From CAUPWF01 sp963515125 (GTDB taxonomy: Bacteria; Bacillota; Clostridia; Lachnospirales; Lachnospiraceae), in assembly GCA_052116865.1 (NCBI GenBank), contig JBQKKG010000001.1, positions 1-64,000 on the forward strand: a stretch of 64,000 bases of DNA, given 5' to 3'. The notes under the pieces are model-generated. The model saw only the letters and a program-made list of their open reading frames with translations. It was not told the origin of the DNA and did no database searches. The translations under genes were made by a program, and so were the position numbers. This document shows, piece by piece, positions 33,855-41,114 of this stretch (position 1 is the first letter of the stretch; each line of letters starts with the position of its first letter).

Positions 33855-34470
33855 TCCCCAATGTGTTGGGTGAAATGAAAGTAATATCCAAATGCACTTT
33901 GTGGGATTTGGTAGTTGAATATTCTATCATAAGTACAGGTTAAGAAATACAAACCGCTGTACTTTGAAAACTGAATATTCAACACAGGAGCCTCATTAAG
34001 CAAACGGGAAAAAAACGAAGGGAGCTGAGGGAGGTGTGGATATTATCTACGGAAGAGACTAAGGACACAATTTGAATTTACAAAATTGTGGTCGAATGCA
34101 AAAGCTATCCAATAAGGAGTTAAGCCAGAATGTTCCTGCCGAAAGGCATATGTAATGTAGTAAGGAACGAGCGAGCCATTCACAAGACAAATGGAGTGAT
34201 TTCCATTATAAAACCAAGGTCAAGACTGATATGTACGGGTGCTGCTGGCAAACAGTTCCTACGGGCAAAGGCTTATAACCGGCAAGCTGAGTAATCAGCG
34301 TGTGCAATGTTTTCTAATCAAAGATACTTACTGTGTTCCCAGACATGTGGGCGAGGAGGGAAGTGGTGAAAGCTGCTTCGGTACATGTCATTTTGCTTTT
34401 TGAAATAAGAGTCTTGGTAGCAAGGATATTATTTGAGAAAGCAACGCCGGCAAATTTCTCTACATAAACT
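33855..34470 (+). ncRNA. Candidate large structured non-coding RNA (about 600 nt)
   Basis: A gene-free stretch rich in inverted repeats. Nested stems are GTTGAATATTC (33914-33924) with GAATATTCAAC (33973-33983), enclosing AAGTACAG (33931-33938) with CTGTACTT (33957-33964). Further stems are CCCAA-TGTG-TTGGG (33857-33870) and ACAATTT-AAATTGT (about 34065-34090). GTTCCT (34132-34137) pairs with AGGAAC (34163-34168) and encloses the GNRA hairpin GCC-GAAA-GGC (34138-34147). Others are GCTGA-GTAA-TCAGC (34286-34299) and GACATGT with ACATGTC (34342-34389). Neither strand has a convincing ORF. The size, GNRA loops and element context recall the ornate large RNAs of Firmicutes mobile elements, such as ROOL, but I cannot assign a family. 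The strand and exact ends are inferred. Confidence 0.6.
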
Positions 34471-34486
34471 ATGGAGGTAAAAAACG

Positions 34487-34867
34487 ATGAATAGAGCATC
34501 AATATATATTAGAAGCAAAGGGACAGAAGCAACTGGAAAGTTGATTTTGACACAATTGGTAGATATGACAGTTGGAACAGGAATTCATGAAGTAGAAGGA
34601 GATCTTGTTGTTGAGTTTAGGGGTAATGCAGAAGGCGATTATCTCAAAAATATTTTGGAGGCAGTAAAATCAGGAAAAAGCAATATTATTATTGTAGACA
34701 AACTTGAAAGCTTCTTCAATAACACAGATGAAGCAAGAAAATTTGCATTGCAATTGATGAATCTTGGTGCATGTATTTTTGTCAGAAAGAATGATGATTT
34801 GGTTTTATACCAGGATAAAGAAAATTATTGCTGTGTTATTCAGGAATTAGCGAGTAAATGGTATTAA
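34487..34867 (+). CDS. Degenerate serine-recombinase N-terminal-domain protein
   Basis: A 126-residue protein that follows the resolvase catalytic-domain plan but lacks its active site. ASIYIRSKG stands where YxRVST should be. ILEAVKSGKSNIIIVDKLESFFNN aligns with the alpha-helix and strand before SRFSRN, whose Arg residues are missing. LGACIFVRK matches the following strand. There is no DNA-binding or zinc domain. The ribosome binding site is ATGGAGG. With an intact frame but no catalytic residues, it may be a regulator or structural partner rather than a recombinase. It lies 17 bp after the candidate RNA. Confidence 0.6.
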   Translation: MNRASIYIRSKGTEATGKLILTQLVDMTVGTGIHEVEGDLVVEFRGNAEGDYLKNILEAVKSGKSNIIIVDKLESFFNNTDEARKFALQLMNLGACIFVRKNDDLVLYQDKENYCCVIQELASKWY

Positions 34868-34868
34868 T

Positions 34869-35405
34869 ATGGCTGCTAACTATTCAATTGTGATTATGGG
34901 TAGTGAAACAGTCATTTTTGACGCTTATGGGAACAAAGTGATTAGCTGTCCGACGGAAAAAGAGGCAGTTGAGTATATCAATGAATTAGAAGAAGGAGAT
35001 AACGAAATGGATAAGATTCGAGTAATTATTTATTTGTGCGAAAGTGAAGATAGTGATTTAGACAGCAAGCTACAGAATGATTTGATAAAGTGGTCAAAGC
35101 TACAGGGGTATGAAATTGTTGCTATTATATCAGAATATACTGGAGGCACGGGAATTGCTAAGAAAGGTTATACCACATGCTTAGATATGATAGATGATTG
35201 TGAGGCTGAAGGCATCGTTGCATTATCAGAAGCAATGATTTCAGATGAAGCAGAAATTATAAAAGATTTTGTTACTATGATTGGCTGCTATGGCGGTTTT
35301 GTAAGATTTGCATTGGAAGGAAAAGCTGAGGGTATTGATGTATCAGCTTTAGACGATAACGATGAGGATATCTTCGAAAATCGTTGTACAATTACACTAC
35401 TATAA
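34869..35405 (+). CDS. Second degenerate serine-recombinase-like protein
   Basis: A 178-residue protein. From about residue 48 it copies the resolvase fold: IRVIIYLCESEDSDLDSKLQ replaces the YVRVSTxxQ block, with the key Arg changed to Cys. GYEIVAIISEYTGGTGIAKKG matches the YSDEGISGT region, and EAEGIVALSEAMISD stands where LSRFSRN would be. Catalytic Arg residues are absent. The first 46 residues form a separate small domain (VIMGSETVIFDAYG). An internal ATG at 35007 has a good GAAGGAGATAACGAA site, so a shorter product is possible. It starts 1 bp after the previous stop. Confidence 0.6.
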   Translation: MAANYSIVIMGSETVIFDAYGNKVISCPTEKEAVEYINELEEGDNEMDKIRVIIYLCESEDSDLDSKLQNDLIKWSKLQGYEIVAIISEYTGGTGIAKKGYTTCLDMIDDCEAEGIVALSEAMISDEAEIIKDFVTMIGCYGGFVRFALEGKAEGIDVSALDDNDEDIFENRCTITLL

Positions 35406-35421
35406 AGAAATATGCATTAGT

Positions 35422-35449
35422 TGGTCAGCTAGTGAAAACTAGCTGACCA
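35422..35449. promoter_or_regulatory. Perfect inverted repeat before the MazF-like gene
   Basis: TGGTCAGCTAG (35422-35432) and CTAGCTGACCA (35439-35449) form a perfect 11-bp inverted repeat around TGAAAA, ending 13 bp before the MazF-like ATG. No T run follows, so it is more likely an operator or an mRNA hairpin than a terminator. Confidence 0.5.
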
Positions 35450-35462
35450 GATTGGAGGAAAA

Positions 35463-35957
35463 ATGAAGATTAGAGAATTTGTTGAAGACTATCCTGAAAT
35501 AACTAAACCAGCAAGAAATAGCAATGTCTTCCGTAACGGTGATGGGAACGGAAACAATTACAATAAAGTGCCAAATACAATTGAAAGAGCTTTAGCAATG
35601 GAACCTGTTAAAAAAGGTGATATCGTACTAATTAATATGGGAGATGATACAGAACATTGTAAAATGGTTGGTTCTCGCCCTGCTATTGTATGTGGCCGTT
35701 TCATTCCAGACTGCCCTGTGATTCTTGTGATTCCGATGACACAATCATTTAGACAAATTGACAGACCAGAGCACATTTTTATAGATAAGAATGACTGTGA
35801 AAATTTGAGAGAATCAGGAATGGCAATGTGCGAACAATTGTGCAGTGCAGATCGTACGCAGGTTATTAAGAAAATTGCAGCTATTACTGACAAAAGATTG
35901 ATAGAAAAACTTAATATAGCACTTATCTATCAGCTTGAACTGCTGGATGAGGAGTGA
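35463..35957 (+). CDS. MazF/PemK-like toxin-family protein
   Basis: A 164-residue protein whose residues 50-164 match the MazF/PemK (CcdB-like) fold. The blocks are KKGDIVLINMG, GSRPAIVCGRF, CPVILVIPMT, the later CEQLCSADRTQVIKKIAAIT, and a C-terminal helix with LNIALIYQLELL. The family cleaves RNA at short sequences. An N-terminal extension of about 48 residues is unusual. No recognisable antitoxin gene lies next to it; the 47-residue SHOCT-like protein that follows is a poor candidate. It may therefore act as an orphan or be controlled by the palindrome upstream. The start follows TTGGAGGAAAA. Confidence 0.8.
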   Translation: MKIREFVEDYPEITKPARNSNVFRNGDGNGNNYNKVPNTIERALAMEPVKKGDIVLINMGDDTEHCKMVGSRPAIVCGRFIPDCPVILVIPMTQSFRQIDRPEHIFIDKNDCENLRESGMAMCEQLCSADRTQVIKKIAAITDKRLIEKLNIALIYQLELLDEE

Positions 35958-35961
35958 GTAA

Positions 35962-36105
35962 ATGGCAAAAGAATTGGAATTAGCAAAGAAATTAGCTGTT
36001 CTTGGAAAGCTTTATTGTATGGCATTACTCAGTGAAGACGAGTACACAGCAGTGAAAAAGAGAATTATGAGAGAATATAACGTGGTTAGTTTTATGAATA
36101 CATAA
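35962..36105 (+). CDS. SHOCT-like small protein
   Basis: A 47-residue protein, KELELAKKLAVLGKLYCMAL then LSEDEYTAVKKRIMREY, resembling the SHOCT oligomerisation motif. It starts 5 bp after the MazF-like stop with a GAGGAG site inside the preceding gene. Small proteins of this kind commonly precede large serine recombinases in Clostridia elements. No direct function can be read from the sequence. Confidence 0.6.
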   Translation: MAKELELAKKLAVLGKLYCMALLSEDEYTAVKKRIMREYNVVSFMNT

Positions 36106-36152
36106 CATGTGAAAATGCCGGTGAAAAATTTTCATCGGCATTTTCACATGTT
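36104..36152. terminator. Long near-perfect hairpin
   Basis: AACATGTGAAAATGCCG (36104-36120) pairs perfectly over 17 bp with CGGCATTTTCACATGTT (36136-36152), with a further TGAAA/TTTCA inside the loop. It begins at the SHOCT-like stop codon. It is probably a strong bidirectional terminator. Confidence 0.65.
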
Positions 36153-36244
36153 CGTTCATATTTAACTTTTGGATTATAGTAAAGTCAGAAACAAACATGA
36201 AAGGTTTCTGATTTTACCATACTTCAAGAGAGGAGGAGGTCAAT

Positions 36245-37930
36245 ATGGCAGAGGTTGAAGTAATAAAAGCTAGTGAAGGTACAGTATGCAGGCGTAGAGA
36301 TACTATTGGAAAAGGATTGACACTGGAAAGACAGAGGGTGGCAGCCTATGTGAGAGTAAGTACCGATGGAGAGGAACAGCTACAGAGTTTTCAGTCTCAG
36401 ATGGAATACTATACAGATAAAATATCCAAGAACAAGGATTGGGCATTTGTTGGTATCTATTCAGATGAAGCAATAACTGGAACGAAAACAGCGAAAAGAG
36501 AAGGCTTTTTGAACATGATTGATGACTGTATGAATGGTCTAGTGGATGTTATTTTAACAAAATCCATTTCTAGGTTTTCACGTAATCTTGTTGATACATT
36601 ACAGTATGTGCGTATGTTAAAAGACAAAGGTGTAGCAATTATTTTTGAGAAAGAGAATATAAATACTCTTTCTATGGAAAGTGAAATGGCGTTGGCACTA
36701 TTAAGCACACTTGCACAGAATGAAGTTGAATCTTTATCAGCCAATGTAAAAATGGGCATTAAGATGAAGATGAAACGCGGTGAGCTTATGGGATTTAATG
36801 GTTGCTTGGGGTATAATTATCATCAGGAAGATAAGTCCATTAGTATTAATGACGAAGAGGCGGAAATTGTTCGTTGGGTCTTTGAACGTTACAATCAAGG
36901 ATATGGTGCATACACCATTGCAAAAGACTTAGTGCGTCTAGGTAAGAAAAATAAGAAGGGCGAAGTTAAATGGACCGATAGCGGCGTTAGAGGAATTGTG
37001 AAAAATGAAAAATACAAAGGTGATTTGCGTTTAGGCAAGACGTTTACTGTAGATCCAATTTCTAAACGTAGACTAGAGAATATGGGTGAAGAAGATCAGT
37101 TTTATATTAAAGATCATCATGAAGCTATAGTTTCTGAAGAAGAGTGGGATAAAGCTCAAGAGATTCGTATGAGCAGATATGGAAAGAATACAAGTGTTAT
37201 AGATGGCACAAGAGAGAAACAGTCTCGTAAGTTTGCTTTTAGTAGCTTGTGTGAGTGTGCGTACTGTGGGACAAAATTAACAAGGAGATCACATCACCAG
37301 GATACACAAAATAAGAAGCCTGTTTGGGTATGCAGAACTGCTTCCAATAAAGGAAAGGATAAATGCCCTCATAGTAAAACAATTGATGAATCTATTCTGG
37401 AAAATGCATTTGTTGAAACCTTTCAATTACTGGCAGATAATTTTGATGATGTCCTAGACTCTGTTTTAGAATCGATTGAAACTGAATTATCAAATAATGA
37501 TAATGGAGAAAGGTTAAAACGTGTTGATAAGAGCTTGGCAGCAATGGAAGCAAAGCGAAAGAAATTGACCGACATGTTACTTGATGATAAAATTTTAAAA
37601 GAAGCTTATGATGAGAGATATGATGAATATACACAAAAAATCAATCATATTAGGCAGGAACAAAAAATTCTAACATCAAATGCCGATGCAAAGAAAGATG
37701 TCGGCAAGAGAATGAAAGATTTAAGATCACGAATTTCAGAAGTTAAGGTATTGGATAAATTCGATCGTTCTGTATTTGAGAGTGTTGTAAAGAAAGTACT
37801 TATTGGTGAAATAAATGAAGATGGAATATCAGATCCATATAAGATTACTTTTGTATTAAAAGGACTTGCTGATTATTCGGTATCAGATGCAAAAAAGAGA
37901 TACAAGAATTTACGCAAGCAGGTAGGTTAG
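36245..37930 (+). CDS. Large serine recombinase (element integrase)
   Basis: A 561-residue large serine recombinase that should integrate and excise the left-hand element. The catalytic domain starts AAYVRVSTDGEEQ with Ser39 as nucleophile, and the ISRFSRNLVDTLQY motif is intact. The recombinase domain follows (GVRGIVKNEKYKGDLRLGK), then a zinc ribbon (CECAYCGTKL...VCR...KCPH) and a C-terminal coiled coil around residues 410-490. An AGAGGAGGAGG site precedes ATG 36245. It lies about 170 bp from an rlmD-type gene remnant, the likely attachment site. All domains are full length, so it is probably active. Confidence 0.93.
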   Translation: MAEVEVIKASEGTVCRRRDTIGKGLTLERQRVAAYVRVSTDGEEQLQSFQSQMEYYTDKISKNKDWAFVGIYSDEAITGTKTAKREGFLNMIDDCMNGLVDVILTKSISRFSRNLVDTLQYVRMLKDKGVAIIFEKENINTLSMESEMALALLSTLAQNEVESLSANVKMGIKMKMKRGELMGFNGCLGYNYHQEDKSISINDEEAEIVRWVFERYNQGYGAYTIAKDLVRLGKKNKKGEVKWTDSGVRGIVKNEKYKGDLRLGKTFTVDPISKRRLENMGEEDQFYIKDHHEAIVSEEEWDKAQEIRMSRYGKNTSVIDGTREKQSRKFAFSSLCECAYCGTKLTRRSHHQDTQNKKPVWVCRTASNKGKDKCPHSKTIDESILENAFVETFQLLADNFDDVLDSVLESIETELSNNDNGERLKRVDKSLAAMEAKRKKLTDMLLDDKILKEAYDERYDEYTQKINHIRQEQKILTSNADAKKDVGKRMKDLRSRISEVKVLDKFDRSVFESVVKKVLIGEINEDGISDPYKITFVLKGLADYSVSDAKKRYKNLRKQVG

Positions 37931-37969
37931 TAACAAGTTTACTTCAATAAGTAGAAAGGGCTGTTTAAA

Positions 37970-38143
37970 ATGAGCACTCAAAACGACTTATTGAATGGTA
38001 ACAATAACAAAAATGAGAGTCTTGCTAGTGAGGGACCAGAACACACAAAAATGTGTTTCAATTGGCAAGACGACTCGGATAATATGTTCCCTTATTACGA
38101 AGACGACACATGTGGAAACGGTATGTTTATTGTCCAAACTTAG
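37970..38143 (+). CDS. Junction-spanning small ORF (57 aa)
   Basis: A short, Asn- and Asp-rich ORF beginning STQNDLLNGNNNKNES, with AAAGGG nine bases upstream. Its last 12 or so residues read the rlmD remnant out of frame. The original element ORF therefore seems to run across the integration junction and ends in chromosomal sequence. It may be expressed but is unlikely to be functional in that part. Confidence 0.35.
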   Translation: MSTQNDLLNGNNNKNESLASEGPEHTKMCFNWQDDSDNMFPYYEDDTCGNGMFIVQT

Positions 38144-38420
38144 AAGTCGACAACATATCGAAGTAGAGCTTGATATGGATGATATAGATTTAACGGCGGC
38201 AGAGAGCAAAGCCACCTATGAAGAAATCAAGGATTATGTGCTAAAGAATACAGGATTAAAGGTCAGCAGTTTATATATTGCACAGGTAAAACAGAAATGT
38301 GGAATTATTGAAAGAGTAAACCATAACCTGCCTAAATCGGAAAATGCCAAACAACCGAAATGCACACCAGAGAAGGAAACAGCGATAAGAGAAGCGTTGG
38401 AATATTTCCGTATGATTTAA
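38103..38420 (+). pseudogene. 3' remnant of 23S rRNA (uracil-5-)-methyltransferase gene (rlmD/rumA type)
   Basis: From codon 38103 the frame reads TTHVETVCLLSKL, then IEVELDMDDIDLTAAESKAT, TGLKVSSLYIAQVKQKCGII and EALEYFRMI. This is the C-terminus of the RlmD/RumA-type methyltransferase of Lachnospiraceae, where THVETV ends the enzyme core and the rest is a clade-specific tail. Nothing upstream encodes the enzyme, so the gene is cut near 38100. The rumA gene is a known integration site of serine-recombinase elements in Firmicutes. The missing 5' part should lie left of this window. Confidence 0.75.
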
Positions 38421-38455
38421 TGTTACCATAGAATTTTTTCTTTAAATTTGCATAT

Positions 38456-38484
38456 TTGAACCGTATACTGCTTTTTCATATAAT
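38456..38484 (+). promoter_or_regulatory. Predicted promoter
   Basis: TTGAAC (38456-38461), a 17-bp spacer, then TATAAT (38479-38484), placed 26 bp before the next gene. Near-consensus. Confidence 0.6.
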
Positions 38485-38510
38485 GAAAGCAAAAAAGGAC
38501 GGTGGCAATT

Positions 38511-38705
38511 ATGAGAGAGAAAATGAATCATTTATATATGGATAGCCAAGAAAGAAGAATTTTGTTACAGAGCCTTGTTGTGTTAAAGAATCAGCTTATA
38601 CAGCAGGGCAGATACACAGATTGTGTGGACGAACTGATTTTTAAGGTCACAAATGCACCCGTCAAAAAATTGAAAGTTGTTATGACGGGAGGGTGTCATG
38701 TGTGA
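38511..38705 (+). CDS. Conserved small hypothetical protein (64 aa)
   Basis: A soluble helical protein: MDSQERRILLQSLVVLKNQL, then QGRYTDCVDELIFKVTNAP. Similar proteins are common in Lachnospiraceae accessory DNA, but no function is known to me. I chose ATG 38511 after AAAGGACGG; an earlier in-frame ATG at 38502 lacks a site. Its end overlaps the following gene by 8 bp. Confidence 0.65.
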   Translation: MREKMNHLYMDSQERRILLQSLVVLKNQLIQQGRYTDCVDELIFKVTNAPVKKLKVVMTGGCHV

Positions 38706-39039
38706 TATGAAATTAGCGGAGCTTGTAAAAATAGCGGTTGAAACATTGAAAGAGGAATCTGTATATCAGTTATTACAGTCTGATACGGAGTATCAAGAAA
38801 AGAGCATCGAGGAGGGATTTGCAGAACAGGAATACATTCAGCTTGCATTGACGAAACAGCAGCGGATGGTATGCAATCAGCTCTTAGAGTGCAGGGACAG
38901 TCAGAACTTAGATTATTCCACCTGTTCTTATATTGCAGGACTGTATGATGCGTTTCGTATTTTAGCAATCCTGTACCCCGAAAAGTGGGATATGAAGCAG
39001 GTTAAAGAAGCAGTATTGCAGTATCAAAAAACAGAATAA
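38698..39039 (+). CDS. DUF6809-like hypothetical protein (113 aa)
   Basis: A helical protein with an N-terminal half of Glu- and Gln-rich helices and a C-terminal SYIAGLYDAFRILAILYPEK segment. It resembles small proteins that sit at the start of Tn1549-like elements before parA. It overlaps the preceding gene, and a good GGGAGGG site lies before ATG 38698. Function unknown; the family name is a tentative recollection. Confidence 0.6.
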   Translation: MCDMKLAELVKIAVETLKEESVYQLLQSDTEYQEKSIEEGFAEQEYIQLALTKQQRMVCNQLLECRDSQNLDYSTCSYIAGLYDAFRILAILYPEKWDMKQVKEAVLQYQKTE

Positions 39040-39057
39040 AACGAAGAAACAGTACAT

Positions 39058-39090
39058 AGCCGATTGGTATAAAAACCAGTCGGCTTTTTT
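39058..39090 (+). terminator. Rho-independent terminator
   Basis: AGCCGATTGG (39058-39067) pairs with CCAGTCGGCT (39076-39085), with one G-U pair, and is followed by a run of six T. Confidence 0.85.
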
Positions 39091-39103
39091 GCGTTAACAA
39101 CGA

Positions 39104-39211
39104 GCCAAGCGGAAATGCTTGCATTTCCATTTGGCGACTGCCACGGTCAGCGAGATGTAAATCGAGCTGTATTTTCGGACAGTTTACATAGCCACTCTGA
39201 CAAGGTGGCTA
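39104..39211. repeat. Palindrome cluster upstream of parA (possible centromere or oriT)
   Basis: GCCAA-GC-GGAAATGC-TT-GCATTTCC-AT-TTGGC (39104-39135) is an interrupted palindrome. It is followed by ATGTAAA (39155-39161) with TTTACAT (39183-39189) and by TAGCCAC (39189-39195) with GTGGCTA (39205-39211). The cluster ends 25 bp before the parA ATG. It could be a ParB-binding site, an operator or an oriT. Confidence 0.5.
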
Positions 39212-39236
39212 AATTTATGCGAAAGGAGGACGCACT

Positions 39237-40063
39237 ATGTCAAATTGCAAGGTAATAGCTCTTACCAATCAAAAAGGCGGTGTCGGAAAGACCACAACGG
39301 CGGTCAATCTGGGCGTGGGGCTTGCGATGCAAGGTAAAAAAGTTTTGCTGATTGATGCCGATGCACAGGCAAATCTCACAATGGCTCTGGGTTACAATCG
39401 TCCCGATGATATTCCCATTACTATCTCTACTGTAATGCAGAACATCATAGACGATAAGCCGTTGATGTATCAAACGGTATTCTGCACCACAGCGAGGGCG
39501 TTGACCTGTTGCCATCAAATATTGAGCTGTCTGGTCTGGAGGTAAGGCTTATCAATGCCATTAGTCGTGAGAGTGTTCTGAAAACCTATGTGAATGAGGT
39601 TAAGAAAAACTATGATTATGTGCTGATAGATTGTATGCCTTCCCTCGGCATGATAACCATTAACGCATTGGCGGCGGCTGACAGCGTGGTTATCCCAACA
39701 CAGCCGCATTATCTTTCTGCAAAGGGTCTGGAGCTGCTGTTGCGTTCCGTGTCTAAAGTCAAACGGCAGATAAATCCCAAGCTGCGGATAGACGGTATCT
39801 TAATGACGATGGTTATGCCACGCACCAATATTTCAAAAGAAATCATTGCATCGGTAAAAAGTGCATACGGTCAGAAAATTAAGGTCTTTGAAAGCGAGAT
39901 ACCCCATTCTATTCGTGCGGTAGAAGCCACAGCAGAGGGCAAGAGTATTTTTGCCTACGACAAAAGCGGCAAGGTTGCCGCAGCTTATGAGCAGTTTGGA
40001 AAGGAGGTGGCACACATTGGCGAAAAGCAGAGAAACCAAAATCGAGCTGACCGCTTACGATGA
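39237..40063 (+). pseudogene. parA: ParA-family ATPase, frameshifted
   Basis: A Soj/ParA partition ATPase in two frames. The first (39237-39545) has the deviant Walker A KGGVGKTTTAVNLG and LIDADAQANLT. The second holds the rest: DYVLIDCMPSLGMITINAL, PTQPHYLSAKGLELLL and the C-terminal helix, ending at 40063. Reading the second frame back gives DVSNGILHHSEGVDLLPSNIE, the expected continuation, so a single base is missing near 39460-39466 (CCGTTGATGTA). Without correction the product stops soon after Walker A and would be inactive. It could be a real mutation or a sequencing error. parB overlaps its end. Confidence 0.85.
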
Positions 40064-40970
40064 CTTGTTTGAAACAGACCAAAGCCGTGAGGAAGCAGGT
40101 TTAAGCAAGGTACGGGATATTCCCATTTCAGAAATTGATGAGTTTCCAGACCACCCGTTCAAGGTTTTAATGGACGAGGATATGGAGCAGCTTGTCGATA
40201 GTATCAAGCGAAATGGTGTAATGACCCCTGCTACAGTTCGGCTTAAAGAGGACGCAGTGAGCCCCTGTGGCAGACGGTATGAGCTTATCAGCGGTCACAG
40301 GCGTAAAAGGGCTTGTGAGCTTGCAGGACTTGAAACGCTGAAATGCGAGGTTAAGGATTTAAGCCGTGATGAAGCCGTTATTGTAATGGTAGAAAGCAAT
40401 CTGCAAAGGACAACTATTTTACCAAGTGAGAAAGCCTTTGCGTATAAAATGCGGCTTGAAGCTATGAACAGGCAGGGTCAGAGGTCTGATTTAACTTCTC
40501 GACCAGTGGGCGAGAAGTTGTTCAGTGTTGATAAGATAAGTCAAGAAGTTGCTGACAGTAGCAGACAAATTCATAGATATATCCGTTTAACTGAACTTGT
40601 ACCCGAAATCCTGCAAATGGTTGATGAACGGCAGATTGCTTTTCGTCCTGCGGTTGAAATCTCCTATCTTTCCGACGAACAGCAGTATTCTTTGCTTGAA
40701 GCAATGGAATACAACGATGCTACTCCATCATTGGCACAGGCTATTAAGATGAAGCAGTTTAACAATGACGGAAAGCTAACCGATGAGGTTATCCAGTCGA
40801 TTATGCAGGAGGAAAAGCCAAACCAAAAGGATAAACCTGCTTTCCGAGATGAACGGATAGTAAAGCTCATTCCAAAAACTATCCCAAAGGGTCAGGAATC
40901 GGACTTTGTTGTAAAGGCATTGGAGTTCTACAACCGACATTTACAGCGAAACAAATCACAGGAAAGATAG
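40017..40970 (+). CDS. parB: ParB/Spo0J-like partition protein of the ICE
   Basis: A 317-residue ParB. The N-terminal ParB domain has IPISEIDEFPDHPF, then ELISGHRRKRACELAG (the CTP/DNA-binding GxRR block) and MVESNLQRTTILPSEKAFAYKM. The HTH follows, with VADSSRQIHRYIRLTELVPEIL. I chose TTG 40017, seven bases after AAGGAGGTG; the longer reading frame upstream lies inside parA. Together with ParA it should stabilise the excised ICE. It resembles the ParB of the inserted element at 59.7 kb. Confidence 0.88.
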   Translation: MAKSRETKIELTAYDDLFETDQSREEAGLSKVRDIPISEIDEFPDHPFKVLMDEDMEQLVDSIKRNGVMTPATVRLKEDAVSPCGRRYELISGHRRKRACELAGLETLKCEVKDLSRDEAVIVMVESNLQRTTILPSEKAFAYKMRLEAMNRQGQRSDLTSRPVGEKLFSVDKISQEVADSSRQIHRYIRLTELVPEILQMVDERQIAFRPAVEISYLSDEQQYSLLEAMEYNDATPSLAQAIKMKQFNNDGKLTDEVIQSIMQEEKPNQKDKPAFRDERIVKLIPKTIPKGQESDFVVKALEFYNRHLQRNKSQER

Positions 40971-41114
40971 CCACACGCCAAGGGTGAGGTCTGCCCATTT
41001 TGAGCTTTGGTGGATAGCCGTCCTTTCGGTTTCCCCCTCTCCACACCTCTCCCCCTAATTACTACCAAGACTATCCGAGAAAAGAATTATTATAAAACAA
41101 ACAGGAGGTTAGCA

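Noticed and set aside
33961..33983. TTTGAAAACTGAATA as the end of a 16S-23S spacer
   Set aside because: The motif resembles the pre-23S leader of Firmicutes, but no rRNA sequence lies on either side. It is part of the nested stem of the candidate RNA.
33855..34470. Group II intron or OMEGA RNA
   Set aside because: No domain V hairpin, reverse transcriptase, IscB or TnpB gene is visible.
37995..38420. A 141-codon ORF as a complete gene
   Set aside because: Only the part after 38103 has recognisable protein sequence (rlmD C-terminus). The N-terminal 36 codons are element DNA read by chance.
41007..41114. Upstream extension of the adhesin
   Set aside because: It has no ribosome binding site and would place 36 residues before a textbook signal peptide. 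ATG 41115 has CAGGAGG.
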